From Seminavis robusta (lineage: Eukaryota > Bacillariophyta > Bacillariophyceae > Naviculales > Naviculaceae), in NCBI GenBank assembly GCA_903772945.1, contig CAICTM010000173.1, positions 1 to 64,000 on the forward strand: a DNA stretch of 64,000 bases. The letters run 5' to 3'. Below the pieces are notes generated by a model. It did no database searches. It saw only the letters and a program-made list of their open reading frames with translations, and was not told the DNA's origin. Both the position numbers and the translations under genes were made by a program. Shown piece by piece: positions 10,272 through 19,215 of this stretch. Position 1 is the stretch's first letter; each line of letters opens with the position of its first letter.

Positions 10272-11797
10272 TTAGTTTTCAGGAGCGGCAACTTCTTCTG
10301 TGGATTGTCGTTCTGACTTGATCATGTGTTCTAGGTAGAATTCACCAGCTTTGTAGGAAGATCGAACCAAGGGACCACTGGCGACATACTTGAAACCCAT
10401 CTTTTCCCCAATCACACGGAATTCGTCAAACTTTTCGGGCTTAACGTATTCTACAACGGCCAAGTGTTGTTCGGTGGGTCTCAGGTACTGCCCGAACGTG
10501 ACAACATCCACGTCAATGGCTCGCAAATCTTTCATAGTTTGAATCACTTCCTCATCCGTTTCTCCCAAGCCAAGCATCAGGCTTGTCTTTGTGTAAAGCT
10601 GGGGGTGCGCCTTTTTCGCATGCTCTAATGTGGACAAACTCTGTTTGTATCCCGCTCGAGGGTCCCGCACAAACTGGAGACAACCATGGAACGCAACGTA
10701 ACGTAAAAAGAGTCAGTGACGATCTAAAGAGAACCTACGTTGCGTCCTCGAATCGTCACAACAAACATCGACTCACCTTTTGAAGACGTTCCACCGTTTC
10801 CATGTTGTGAGCATAGACATCCAAACCAGATTTTGCCAGGGTTTCCACAGAACTCAAGTCTCCTTGGAAATCAGACACCAGACATTCTACCAACAGCTCG
10901 GGTCTACCGTGCTTCAAAAGTTCCACCGTGTGCGCAAAGTGCTGTGCGCCACCGTCAGGAATGTCATCACGGTCGACAGAAGTCAGAACTATATAATCCA
11001 CACCCCATTTATTGACTGCCTCGGCCGTCTGCAAGGTAACCATGATCATTGTGTGAGAAAAACGAGGAATTGACGGACAAAACACGAAAATGTATACATG
11101 CCTTGAAAGGTTCAAACGGATCTGGTGGTGGTGGCTTGGAATCCGTGTTGACCGCACAGAACATGCATCCACGGGTACACGTATCTCCTAGAAGCATGAT
11201 TGTTGCTGTGGCAGTGCCGTGACTTCCTCCCCAACATTCTCCCGCATTGGGACACTGAGCTTCTTCGCAGACAGTATTCAAATTCAGATCCGACAGAGAT
11301 CTCTTCACCTCTTGGTATTTTGAATCCTTGGCTATAACATAAACAAGAAAATAACCACGCAGAAAGCAAGTTGAAAAAGGGGGAAGGAGTCAGAATTCCT
11401 GCATATCAAACGTAAATTGCACTCGGATAAATGCCTTGCAGTCTGCCATTTCCTAAAACCCACCTTGAGAGGGTCCAGGCACTCGGAACCAGTCGGGTCT
11501 TCCTAGGGGCATTTCAGCGCCCACTTTAGGTCGCCTCAGACCATCGTCTTCTTCTTCTGAAACATGGGGCATTGACAGCCCTCCTCCTCCAGTCATTCCA
11601 TCTCCTCGGGCAACGGCATAAGGAACAATTTCCTCATTCTCAGTATTCGTTTGGACTGGATCAGCTGTTGTGGGTTCTTGAGATGTCACTGCGATTCTTG
11701 TAGAAGAAATTCTTGGGCTTGACAGAGGCTGAAACGCTTGAGCATGATGCAAGCATTGGAGCAATGCCACAAAAATTGGCGCAAGTCGAAACATCAT
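10272..11797 (-). CDS. lipA: Plastid-targeted lipoyl synthase (radical SAM)
   Basis: Four exons: 11464..11797, 11102..11331, 10777..11028 and 10272..10673; 405 aa. Lipoyl synthase inserts two sulfurs into octanoyl groups on carrier domains such as plastid pyruvate dehydrogenase E2. The N-terminus has a hydrophobic signal peptide followed by [10 protein letters not shown], the diatom plastid AF motif. [16 protein letters not shown] carries the auxiliary cluster cysteines, and [13 protein letters not shown] is the radical-SAM CxxxCxx[22 protein letters not shown] and the late GPLVRSSY, which holds the family's Ser ligand, are all present. Splice phases agree throughout. The second intron (11029..11101) begins GC rather than GT; no GT donor restores the frame. 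The gene is head-to-head with the light-harvesting gene, 478 bp apart. Confidence 0.92.
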
Positions 11798-12275
11798 GGT
11801 GTGAAACCAGAAAAAGACAAATAGTATCTTGTGTTGCTTGGGATAAGTTCCTTCCGTGTTCAGGACTTCTTTATGGGAGGTCTAGAGATTATTCTCTTGT
11901 CTTGCATATACGACACGCACTGCTTAGCAATACTATTGGAGTAGCTGTCTGTCTGTAAGTGAGGCACAACCCGACATCACCCATCACTGTTGCTCGATCA
12001 TCAGAATCTGAATCGTCGACTGTTTTGCGGTTGATGTCGTCGAAGGATCCTACGTCAGAGGTTGGAAAATGTGAGCACTTGCATGTCCCTTAGCGTTAGC
12101 GTTTAAGGTTTTAAAAGTCGCACAGCGGCTCTCAAAAAGTTGGCTGACGCCCAAAGATCGCGACCTCCAGATTTCAACTTGAGTGAAAATCAAGCCGCCA
12201 ACGTAAGCAGCTGCTCCTTGATTGCTGCACGAAGCCACGAGAGATCAACATTTCCAGCAGATTGCATTTAGCACC
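11798..12275. promoter_or_regulatory. Divergent region between lipA and light-harvesting gene
   Basis: 478 bp separate the start codons of two nuclear genes for plastid proteins. No named motif was found. A shared promoter is inferred from layout only. Confidence 0.35.
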
Positions 12276-13116
12276 ATGATGAAGGCCGTCTCTCTTTTCG
12301 CTCTTATCGGCTCTGCGTAAGTTGCCCCTCCTGTGTGTCTTTAGCGTTTGTTGGATCAGGATGAAGGCAATAGCCACGAGACAGGAAAGATGCGTCAGGG
12401 GTATCCAGGTCTCCAATGGTAGCCATTAAAAACAATTCCGATGCATCCGGTTGGTTGGTCCTGGAGTGTCGATAGGGTTCTACCCCGAAATAGGTTGACA
12501 GTGTTACTATCTAACTTGTGGATGCCGTTATCTTACCTGCTACCCTTGCTCTCTTAACTTCCATTATGATAGCGCCGCTTTCGCCCCTGTCTCCCAAAAG
12601 GCGGCATCCACCACTGAACTTTCGGCATGGGTGGATGAGACTGCTGTTGGAATCACAGCCCCCATGGGTTTCTTCGATCCCCTTGGCTTCTCAAAAGGAA
12701 AGTCCGACGAGGTTATGATGGCCTACCGTGAGGCCGAATTGAAGCACGGACGTGTCGCCATGGCTGCATGCCTTGGATGGTACATCACCGCCTCTGGAGT
12801 TCACCCTGCCTTCAACAGTGAGCTCTCCAGCGACCCTCTTGAGGCCTCCCAACAGCTTCCATTCGTTGGCTGGTTGCAGTTCATCTTGGGATGCGGTGCT
12901 GTCGAATGGTTGTCCGAAAAGATCAAGTCTCGCCCCGGATACGTCCCAGGTGACTTGCTCGGAGCCGCCTACTGGGTCGATGACAGTGATGATGGTTGGG
13001 TTGACTACCAAAACAAAGAAATCAACAACGGACGATTGGCTATGTGTGCCATTGCCGGAATCTTCACCCAGGACTACCTCTTCGGAGACTATGGTGACAT
13101 GATCTTCAAGCACTAA
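12276..13116 (+). CDS. Fucoxanthin-chlorophyll a/c light-harvesting protein
   Basis: Two exons, 12276..12316 and 12573..13116, with a 256 bp intron inside the signal peptide; 194 aa. The start MMKAVSLFALIGSA is a signal peptide, directly followed by AAFAPVSQ, the plastid import motif. The mature protein starts at FDPLGFS and shows the first chlorophyll-binding helix (AYREAELKHGRVAMAA, with Glu and His/Arg ligands) and the third helix (NKEINNGRLAMCAIAGI). A less conserved middle helix contains FVGWLQFILGCGAVEWL. These are the marks of FCP antenna proteins of the thylakoid membrane. The exact subfamily (Lhcf, Lhcr or other) cannot be fixed by eye. Of the paired initiator ATGs, the upstream one is reported. 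Confidence 0.93.
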
Positions 13117-13313
13117 ATACAATGCTGTTGATCTCCCTTATTTGCTGCCTACGACCGGTACTGAACTAGTGCAGTGGCCTATACTATAGATGCTTCCTTT
13201 TTGCTCGGCTGCACAACACAACGCAATGCAACTTCATAGACACGGTAGATACTTGTAGCTCATCTCGACACTGTGATACTAGGTTACTTTAGTTCATGCT
13301 GGATCGGATTGAA

Positions 13314-16295
13314 TCATTCCATCGTCGAGGGGCCATCAAGCCACGCCAAGCTGCTTGTCAGATCCGATGATGCCCATGCTGGTTGTGCAACAATCAGATC
13401 CAAAACACCAACTGGGTCATTGCCAGATCCTTCCGCGTTCTTCTTGCTTGGGAGGATGTCTACTCGATACCTATACGCATGCAGATCAATGGCATGCCCA
13501 GATTTCAATAGTTGTGCCGGGGTGAAGAAACAGGATGTACAAGCCGCTGAGATCGAGCACTCCGCAGACTCATGGCCGAAAGGGTGGCATAGACCACAGG
13601 CATTTCTTGCGGCAATGCCGTCGCTGTCCGTCACGGACTTGACTCGAAGTTCAGGCTCGGCTCTTCTTGTTGACTGTATCAATGAATCAATGGCGGAGGT
13701 CTGCCGTTGCAAAGCGGTTGCTTGGTTCAAGTCTCTCCCACCGTACAGCACGTCACCAACTATTGGGAAACCAAGTAGCTGAAGATGGACTCTCAATTGG
13801 TGGCTGCGGCCCGTAATTGGCTGGCAAGCGAGCAAAGATACTTCGGAGACAGGATCGTAGGACAAGAGACGGAACAGACTAGTAGCAGGCTTCCCTTTGT
13901 CCGTCACCTTTCGAATCCCATTAGAAGGGTCGACCGTTTCGATGGGTGCATCGACTTGCACGCAATTCATGTCCTTGGAGTACTGCACGTTGGTCAGAGT
14001 GCGTTGGTCGTCTGGACAACGCACAGAGCCAACTTCCTCTTCGGAAGCAACAAACTTGCCATGGACTCGTGCCAAGTAGAGTTTCTTGACTTGCTTTTCG
14101 CACATACTGCGTTGAATGATCCGCGCAACGATTGAGTTGGTGCAGCAAATTGTCAACCCACTGGTCACCCGATCAGTGCGATGGCACGGCGACAACGACT
14201 GAGGATCAAGCTTTTCTTGCGCCTCGATCATCAATGTGAGCGAATTGGAAAGATATGGACCAGCAGGATGAACTGGCAGCGAAGAAGGTTTGTTGCAAAC
14301 GTAGATATCCGAATCATTGCTGCTGTTGTCGATTCCAAACTCCATCTTGACAGCATCAGACAGGCCAACTTTTTGAACGCTGATACTTTCGGGAACAATG
14401 ACTGGGGGTTCATGCCAGTGGACTATGCGGCTGATCGTATCACCGGTCATCAACCCGGTTCCCGCGTTTTGTGTTGTCACAGGCACGTCGTTGACGCGCA
14501 AGAGACCATGTTCCAGCAGACGGTCGAGCACCCCCGGCTTGGACAGCTCATGAAACTCTTCCTTGACAACTTGCAACACTGGCTTTCCTTTCCACTTCCC
14601 TTTCATCTTTGTCTGTAGAATCCGAGTGCACGGTGGTGGAACACGAATTCCCGTTTTGGGGTCACGATGAGCCGATGGCGGCACCGACAAGTTCAGATCG
14701 GAAATCTCTTTGCTCATTCGATCTCGGTTGCGGTCGGTTGCGCCTCGCTTTTTGTTGTCTTGAGTTTTCATCATCTTCTTTTGGTGTTTGACAATGTTCT
14801 CGGACCCTGCTTGCGACTCTGCTTGTTGCTTGGCCTGCTGTCGTTGTTCCAGTGCTTCCTTTCGTTTCAAACTGTAGAATCCCCAGCATCGTCCAGTGCA
14901 GGCAGTATCGTCACAGTTGCGACAACGCTTCGCAACACCCGGCTCGACTGTTGCCCCTCCATCTGCAAGCTCTAGCAGTCTCTGTCGTATTTTGTTACAT
15001 TGTTTCTGCAACGTCTTGCGCTTTTGCTTGAATCGTTTCCCCACGGCAATCTCCGTGAGAATGGTTTCTAGCTGCAGGAGCTGTTTCTGAAGTTCCTCCT
15101 CGGAGATTGTCGTCAGATTGCTGAAATAGCAATCTCGCAAATGAAAGTGATTCTTGCAGTGAAACTCGGTCACCTTTTGCTGGCAGTCGGGACAAGCCAG
15201 ACAGGGCTCACGACACACCGTGCAAACGCACTTTGGGTCAAAGTTATCGTATGGCGCTTCGCAGTAGATGCATCTTCCAACAATGGTGGTTGTCGTCCCA
15301 TTTGTACTACTATTTGTAGTAGCATGGCTATTATTATTGTTGTTGCAGCCAAGTTTGGTTTCCACAGGTGTGTGAAAGACAAAGTTCTTTCCCAGCCAAA
15401 CGGGTTCCTCATGGCTGTTGTCCATGGCTTCCAGATACTTGTGAATGCCACCCTTCAAGTGCTGTACTGATTTGGCCGATGGCACTTGACGTCGAATGTA
15501 TGCCGACGCCTTTTCACATCGAATGCCGCCAGTGCAGTACATGAGTACTCGTTTTTCTTGGAGCAAGTGTTTGTTCTGATCCACCCAGTGAGGAAACTGT
15601 GCAAAGGTTGTCGTGTTGGGGTCAATGGCTCCCTGAAAATGGCCCACTTCACATTCTTTGGTGTTTCGACAATCAATCAGGATGGTACCATTATCTTGGT
15701 TGTTGTTGTTATCATTGTTGTTTGCCACCATTTTGGACACTTCTTGGTGCCACTGTTGGGGTGTCAAGTAACCCTTGGCAGTCTCCTCTAGAGAAATGGA
15801 AGACAACACACCTCCTGTCCCAATCAGTTCCTTGACACATTTGATGTTCAAATCTGGGAATAACGGCTCTGCACGTGTTGCATGAGACCACTTGAAGTCT
15901 TCTGGTGAATTCATGCAGAGGACTGGTTGGTGGATGGATTGAAAGTACTGGGTGGCATCTTTCCAAAATAAATCTACCGACGAGAATCTAGCAGAATCAA
16001 TGGTGGTATCATCTCCTCCCTCCTGTTCGTGTCGTTGTTTTCCCAAGAGAGCATATTGAAATGCTTGCAGGTCGAGATAATCACCTGCCAATGTTCCGTT
16101 GATTCCCTCTGTTTGCGAACACCCTACCAAAATTCTCCCCTTTAGGTTCAAGCCTTGGCATAGCTTTTCCAAGGCACATCGGTAGAGCTCGGTTTGTTCC
16201 TTATCTTCAGATAATGGATGATACTTGTAAAAGAGAATAATGTGCTCCTGCTTCTGCTCCTGCTGTGCTTCTTGGGTTGTCATGGTTGTTGTCAT
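13314..16295 (-). CDS. Fused TrhO-type tRNA uridine hydroxylase/rhodanese and RluA-type pseudouridine synthase
   Basis: Single exon, 993 aa. Residues ~15-130 form the N-terminal domain of TrhO/YceA and TSTD2-like proteins (ILFYKYHPL, GRILVGCSQTEGINGTLAG). Residues ~175-285 are a rhodanese domain with MYCTGGIRCEKAS, whose Cys (about 254) is the expected catalytic one. A Cys-rich zinc-type block follows (~330-380), as in TSTD2. After a charged linker and a second small Cys cluster (CRNCDDTACTGRCWG), an RluA-type pseudouridine synthase occupies ~540-860. It contains an S4-like start, HRTDRVTSG (catalytic Asp about 709) and ITGRSHQLRVHL. TrhO makes ho5U34 in tRNA in bacteria; RluA enzymes isomerise uridine. 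Start ATG 16295; a TTG lies upstream in frame. POP1 lies head-to-head 262 bp away. Joint action on tRNA is inference. Confidence 0.82.
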   Translation of the reverse strand: MTTTMTTQEAQQEQKQEHIILFYKYHPLSEDKEQTELYRCALEKLCQGLNLKGRILVGCSQTEGINGTLAGDYLDLQAFQYALLGKQRHEQEGGDDTTIDSARFSSVDLFWKDATQYFQSIHQPVLCMNSPEDFKWSHATRAEPLFPDLNIKCVKELIGTGGVLSSISLEETAKGYLTPQQWHQEVSKMVANNNDNNNNQDNGTILIDCRNTKECEVGHFQGAIDPNTTTFAQFPHWVDQNKHLLQEKRVLMYCTGGIRCEKASAYIRRQVPSAKSVQHLKGGIHKYLEAMDNSHEEPVWLGKNFVFHTPVETKLGCNNNNNSHATTNSSTNGTTTTIVGRCIYCEAPYDNFDPKCVCTVCREPCLACPDCQQKVTEFHCKNHFHLRDCYFSNLTTISEEELQKQLLQLETILTEIAVGKRFKQKRKTLQKQCNKIRQRLLELADGGATVEPGVAKRCRNCDDTACTGRCWGFYSLKRKEALEQRQQAKQQAESQAGSENIVKHQKKMMKTQDNKKRGATDRNRDRMSKEISDLNLSVPPSAHRDPKTGIRVPPPCTRILQTKMKGKWKGKPVLQVVKEEFHELSKPGVLDRLLEHGLLRVNDVPVTTQNAGTGLMTGDTISRIVHWHEPPVIVPESISVQKVGLSDAVKMEFGIDNSSNDSDIYVCNKPSSLPVHPAGPYLSNSLTLMIEAQEKLDPQSLSPCHRTDRVTSGLTICCTNSIVARIIQRSMCEKQVKKLYLARVHGKFVASEEEVGSVRCPDDQRTLTNVQYSKDMNCVQVDAPIETVDPSNGIRKVTDKGKPATSLFRLLSYDPVSEVSLLACQPITGRSHQLRVHLQLLGFPIVGDVLYGGRDLNQATALQRQTSAIDSLIQSTRRAEPELRVKSVTDSDGIAARNACGLCHPFGHESAECSISAACTSCFFTPAQLLKSGHAIDLHAYRYRVDILPSKKNAEGSGNDPVGVLDLIVAQPAWASSDLTSSLAWLDGPSTME

Positions 16296-16557
16296 GGTTG
16301 GTTTGTTGGACAATCATCAAAGGTAACAAACGAGTGCTAGCTCTAGAGTGGGGGAAAATGAATGGAAGGGATACGATGGATCAGGTTGGGGTGCAAGCTC
16401 CAAGCCAGCCGAGTTAATGTGTCAGGAACCTGCAAAGCTGATGAAAAACAAAAGGGATCTGTTCGATAGTTCGCTCCAAGCCATTCGATCATGTTGATCC
16501 AACTGTTGGCAAAAGTAAATGGATCCAGAATAGGATAATCTTGGATACCAGCAGAGG

Positions 16558-19134
16558 ATGGACCGCAAAGATCGTCGCCGACAAGATGGTGGCGATCGTC
16601 GTCCGCATCATGGCTACCGAAAGCCAGCATGGAAGCTAGCCCAGGAACTTCCAGCCTTTCTGGATGCGTCGGCTTCGGTATCTGCTTCCACCTTTGCAGC
16701 TCGACGACTTCCAGAGCTCAAAAAGCTCTACAGTATTAATAGTGCCACCAATAATACCACCAATACACTACGCCAAGGCAGCCTTGGACCCCTCAAGAGT
16801 TCGGGATGCAAAACATCGTCACGGCATTTGCGACGACGTGCCACTAGTCACAAGGCCAGAAAGCGGCATCGGTATCCACGGGAGGGAGACCTTCCGAGCA
16901 AGAAAAAGGCAAAGGCATTACCCCAAAAAGAAGATGAGACTGATACTGCACAAGAGAATTCAGATCCTCCTGCAGGCAAAGATGACACGCCAGCAACCAG
17001 TCGAAGGGGGCGACGAAAGCACAGGGAAACACTGACTTTGCCACATGAAGCTTGGTGGAAACAACCAGGACCACCTAATGGAGAGTGCCTGTCATCTGAT
17101 GACGTGCCGTCAGGAGCGGGTGCCAGTGACCAAGCAACAACAAAATTGACGAAAGATTCAACTCCCTGCTATTGGATGACCACGCACATTTGGCACAGCA
17201 AACGGTTTCACATGGCCAAGCTGTGGGGATGGCAGATACCCATTGTACATACCAATCGTGGACCCAAGGCGGCACTGCGGCTCATTCGAGAGGGCAAAAC
17301 TCTCCTACAGGATGTTACTTGGTCTCGAGCAGCACAACCCATTATCTTGAAAACAGAAATATCAATGAAACACAAGGCATCACAGCAACAGCAAGCCCTC
17401 CAATCCGCAATCCAAAGGATCTGTCCCGAGTTTGGTTTCCAGTTTGATACTACTACCGCTGCAATAATAAATGACGCTCCAAACAGCCATTACAACTTGA
17501 CATGTGACAAGGACATTTGTGTTGGAAAAGGAATGCTCCATGCGCTGGATCAGTTTCCTCGCCAAGCAATTGGGCCCATTCATTGGCTAGTGACAAGAGG
17601 AGCACAACCACTCATGGGAGGCCAGCCACAAAAGGAATTCTACTATCGTTGCTATTTCTGGACGCATCCGGCAATACACAGTGTGGTTCTCAAGGAGTTT
17701 GAAGCGCTCGAAACATCATGGACAGCATCCAGTGACATGCCGAAGCCTGTCCTGCACGGTGGGTTTCAAGCCACCACAGGATCTGATTCACACAAAAGTA
17801 ATGTTGGCATGGCTTGTTTCAAGCTAAGAGGAATCAATGCCACCGCCACGGTTCAGAGGGTTCTCGAGGATAGTCGCCAAACGAGTCGTAGTGGTGGTCC
17901 AGAAACGACGAAACGTCGAAACGATAATCCACTCTTGTTCAGCTCCGAAACACTGCACAGCAATCTGCCGAATGGGACGGTTCTGTCGGCTTTGGCGGCG
18001 GATCTCGACCACCCAAGTACATCAAATTGTCGTGACGACAAGGATCACGGCTTGATTCAAGGCGACCAACTCCTTCTGGTCTCACAACGACCGGCAAACC
18101 TGTCACGAAACGAACCGGCAGTCGGGTGGGATCTCTACTGTGATGCTGCCATCGCCAAGGTTCTCTTTGTGGAATTGATCATCAAGGGGCAGGCTTGTCC
18201 AATTGGAATTGCGGAGGAAGCCTATATCAAACTGGAATGTGATCCCCCCATTGCTGACATTTTCCCGCGGGATTATCCAGAAACAAGGGAGGGGAGCCAG
18301 TTCTGGCAGTTGACCAATGCGGACGACAGCGGTGATGGCACAGCGACGACGGTTGTAGACAGCACCATACTACGTTTGTGCTTGCAGCAAGGCGAAAAAG
18401 GAGGGCGAATTGACGTCCCCAGGATCAAGGCTCGTTCTCATCAACCGCCCAGCCAAAAGGGGCAGAAGCCACTCAAACTGTCCAGTGGTAGCCTCTGTAA
18501 GATTCGTTGGTATGATCTAATAAAAGATGCCGCTGCAAATAATACAAGCGACGATGGTCACGATGCCACTGAGGATACTGAGTGCGCTGTGGTGATGATG
18601 AGAGGAGCGTTTTGCAAGCCTTTGGAAGATGCTCTTTCGGCAAGTGGAAATTTCGTGACCAAACAATCTGACGCAGGAACCAAGGGGAGGAAACGGCGTC
18701 GGGTAAAACAGCCGAATGAGATTTGCCATGTTATACCCCTGACCAGCGACGAGATGGAGAGGCATATGTCGCATTGTAGAACGCTGTTGCAGTCCCTGTC
18801 GTTGCCTGCTGTAATTGCTTGCCAGTTGCAGGTCGTTGGACCAGGAACTTTGAGACCAGGAGCGCAGATTTGTCCTGCAACCGAAGCCGAGCCTCAGATA
18901 GTGGGGTTTGTCACAGCAACATCGTTTTCCGCCGCTCGGGGTTGCAGTCACGGAATAGGCGTGGTTGGGGCTGCGCTTTTATTGAAGGTTGCCATTCAAG
19001 CTGCATCAAGTCCACAACGGGCCCACAGTGAGCTGGCCGTTGTCGAAGTTCAGGGCAGGCGGGCAATTCGTTTGGTGGTGTGCCTTCGAAGCGGCACAGC
19101 CTCGATGAAGGCGACACTGGCATTGCTATTGTAA
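16558..19134 (+). CDS. POP1: RNase P/MRP protein subunit POP1
   Basis: Single exon, 858 aa. POP1 is the largest protein of the nuclear RNase P and RNase MRP complexes, which cut tRNA 5' leaders and pre-rRNA. The N-terminus has the POP1 helical start (LPAFLDASAS, FAARRLPELKKLY) and the basic box LRRRATSHKARKRHRYP. The core signature HIWHSKRFHMAKLWGW lies near residues 209-224, followed by the POPLD region and a C-terminal block (QICPATEAEPQIVGFVTATSFS) that matches the glycine-cleavage-T-like end of POP1. The ATG at 16558 begins a very basic stretch, usual for this protein. The 262 bp gap to the tRNA-modification fusion gene on the other strand links two genes of RNA processing. Confidence 0.9.
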   Translation: MDRKDRRRQDGGDRRPHHGYRKPAWKLAQELPAFLDASASVSASTFAARRLPELKKLYSINSATNNTTNTLRQGSLGPLKSSGCKTSSRHLRRRATSHKARKRHRYPREGDLPSKKKAKALPQKEDETDTAQENSDPPAGKDDTPATSRRGRRKHRETLTLPHEAWWKQPGPPNGECLSSDDVPSGAGASDQATTKLTKDSTPCYWMTTHIWHSKRFHMAKLWGWQIPIVHTNRGPKAALRLIREGKTLLQDVTWSRAAQPIILKTEISMKHKASQQQQALQSAIQRICPEFGFQFDTTTAAIINDAPNSHYNLTCDKDICVGKGMLHALDQFPRQAIGPIHWLVTRGAQPLMGGQPQKEFYYRCYFWTHPAIHSVVLKEFEALETSWTASSDMPKPVLHGGFQATTGSDSHKSNVGMACFKLRGINATATVQRVLEDSRQTSRSGGPETTKRRNDNPLLFSSETLHSNLPNGTVLSALAADLDHPSTSNCRDDKDHGLIQGDQLLLVSQRPANLSRNEPAVGWDLYCDAAIAKVLFVELIIKGQACPIGIAEEAYIKLECDPPIADIFPRDYPETREGSQFWQLTNADDSGDGTATTVVDSTILRLCLQQGEKGGRIDVPRIKARSHQPPSQKGQKPLKLSSGSLCKIRWYDLIKDAAANNTSDDGHDATEDTECAVVMMRGAFCKPLEDALSASGNFVTKQSDAGTKGRKRRRVKQPNEICHVIPLTSDEMERHMSHCRTLLQSLSLPAVIACQLQVVGPGTLRPGAQICPATEAEPQIVGFVTATSFSAARGCSHGIGVVGAALLLKVAIQAASSPQRAHSELAVVEVQGRRAIRLVVCLRSGTASMKATLALLL

Positions 19135-19215
19135 GCCAAGTCAAAGCAGTGTTTGCAACTCTCTGGGGGTAATGAAATCAATATCTTAGCGCTTGCTTTA
19201 GCTAGATAAAAACTT

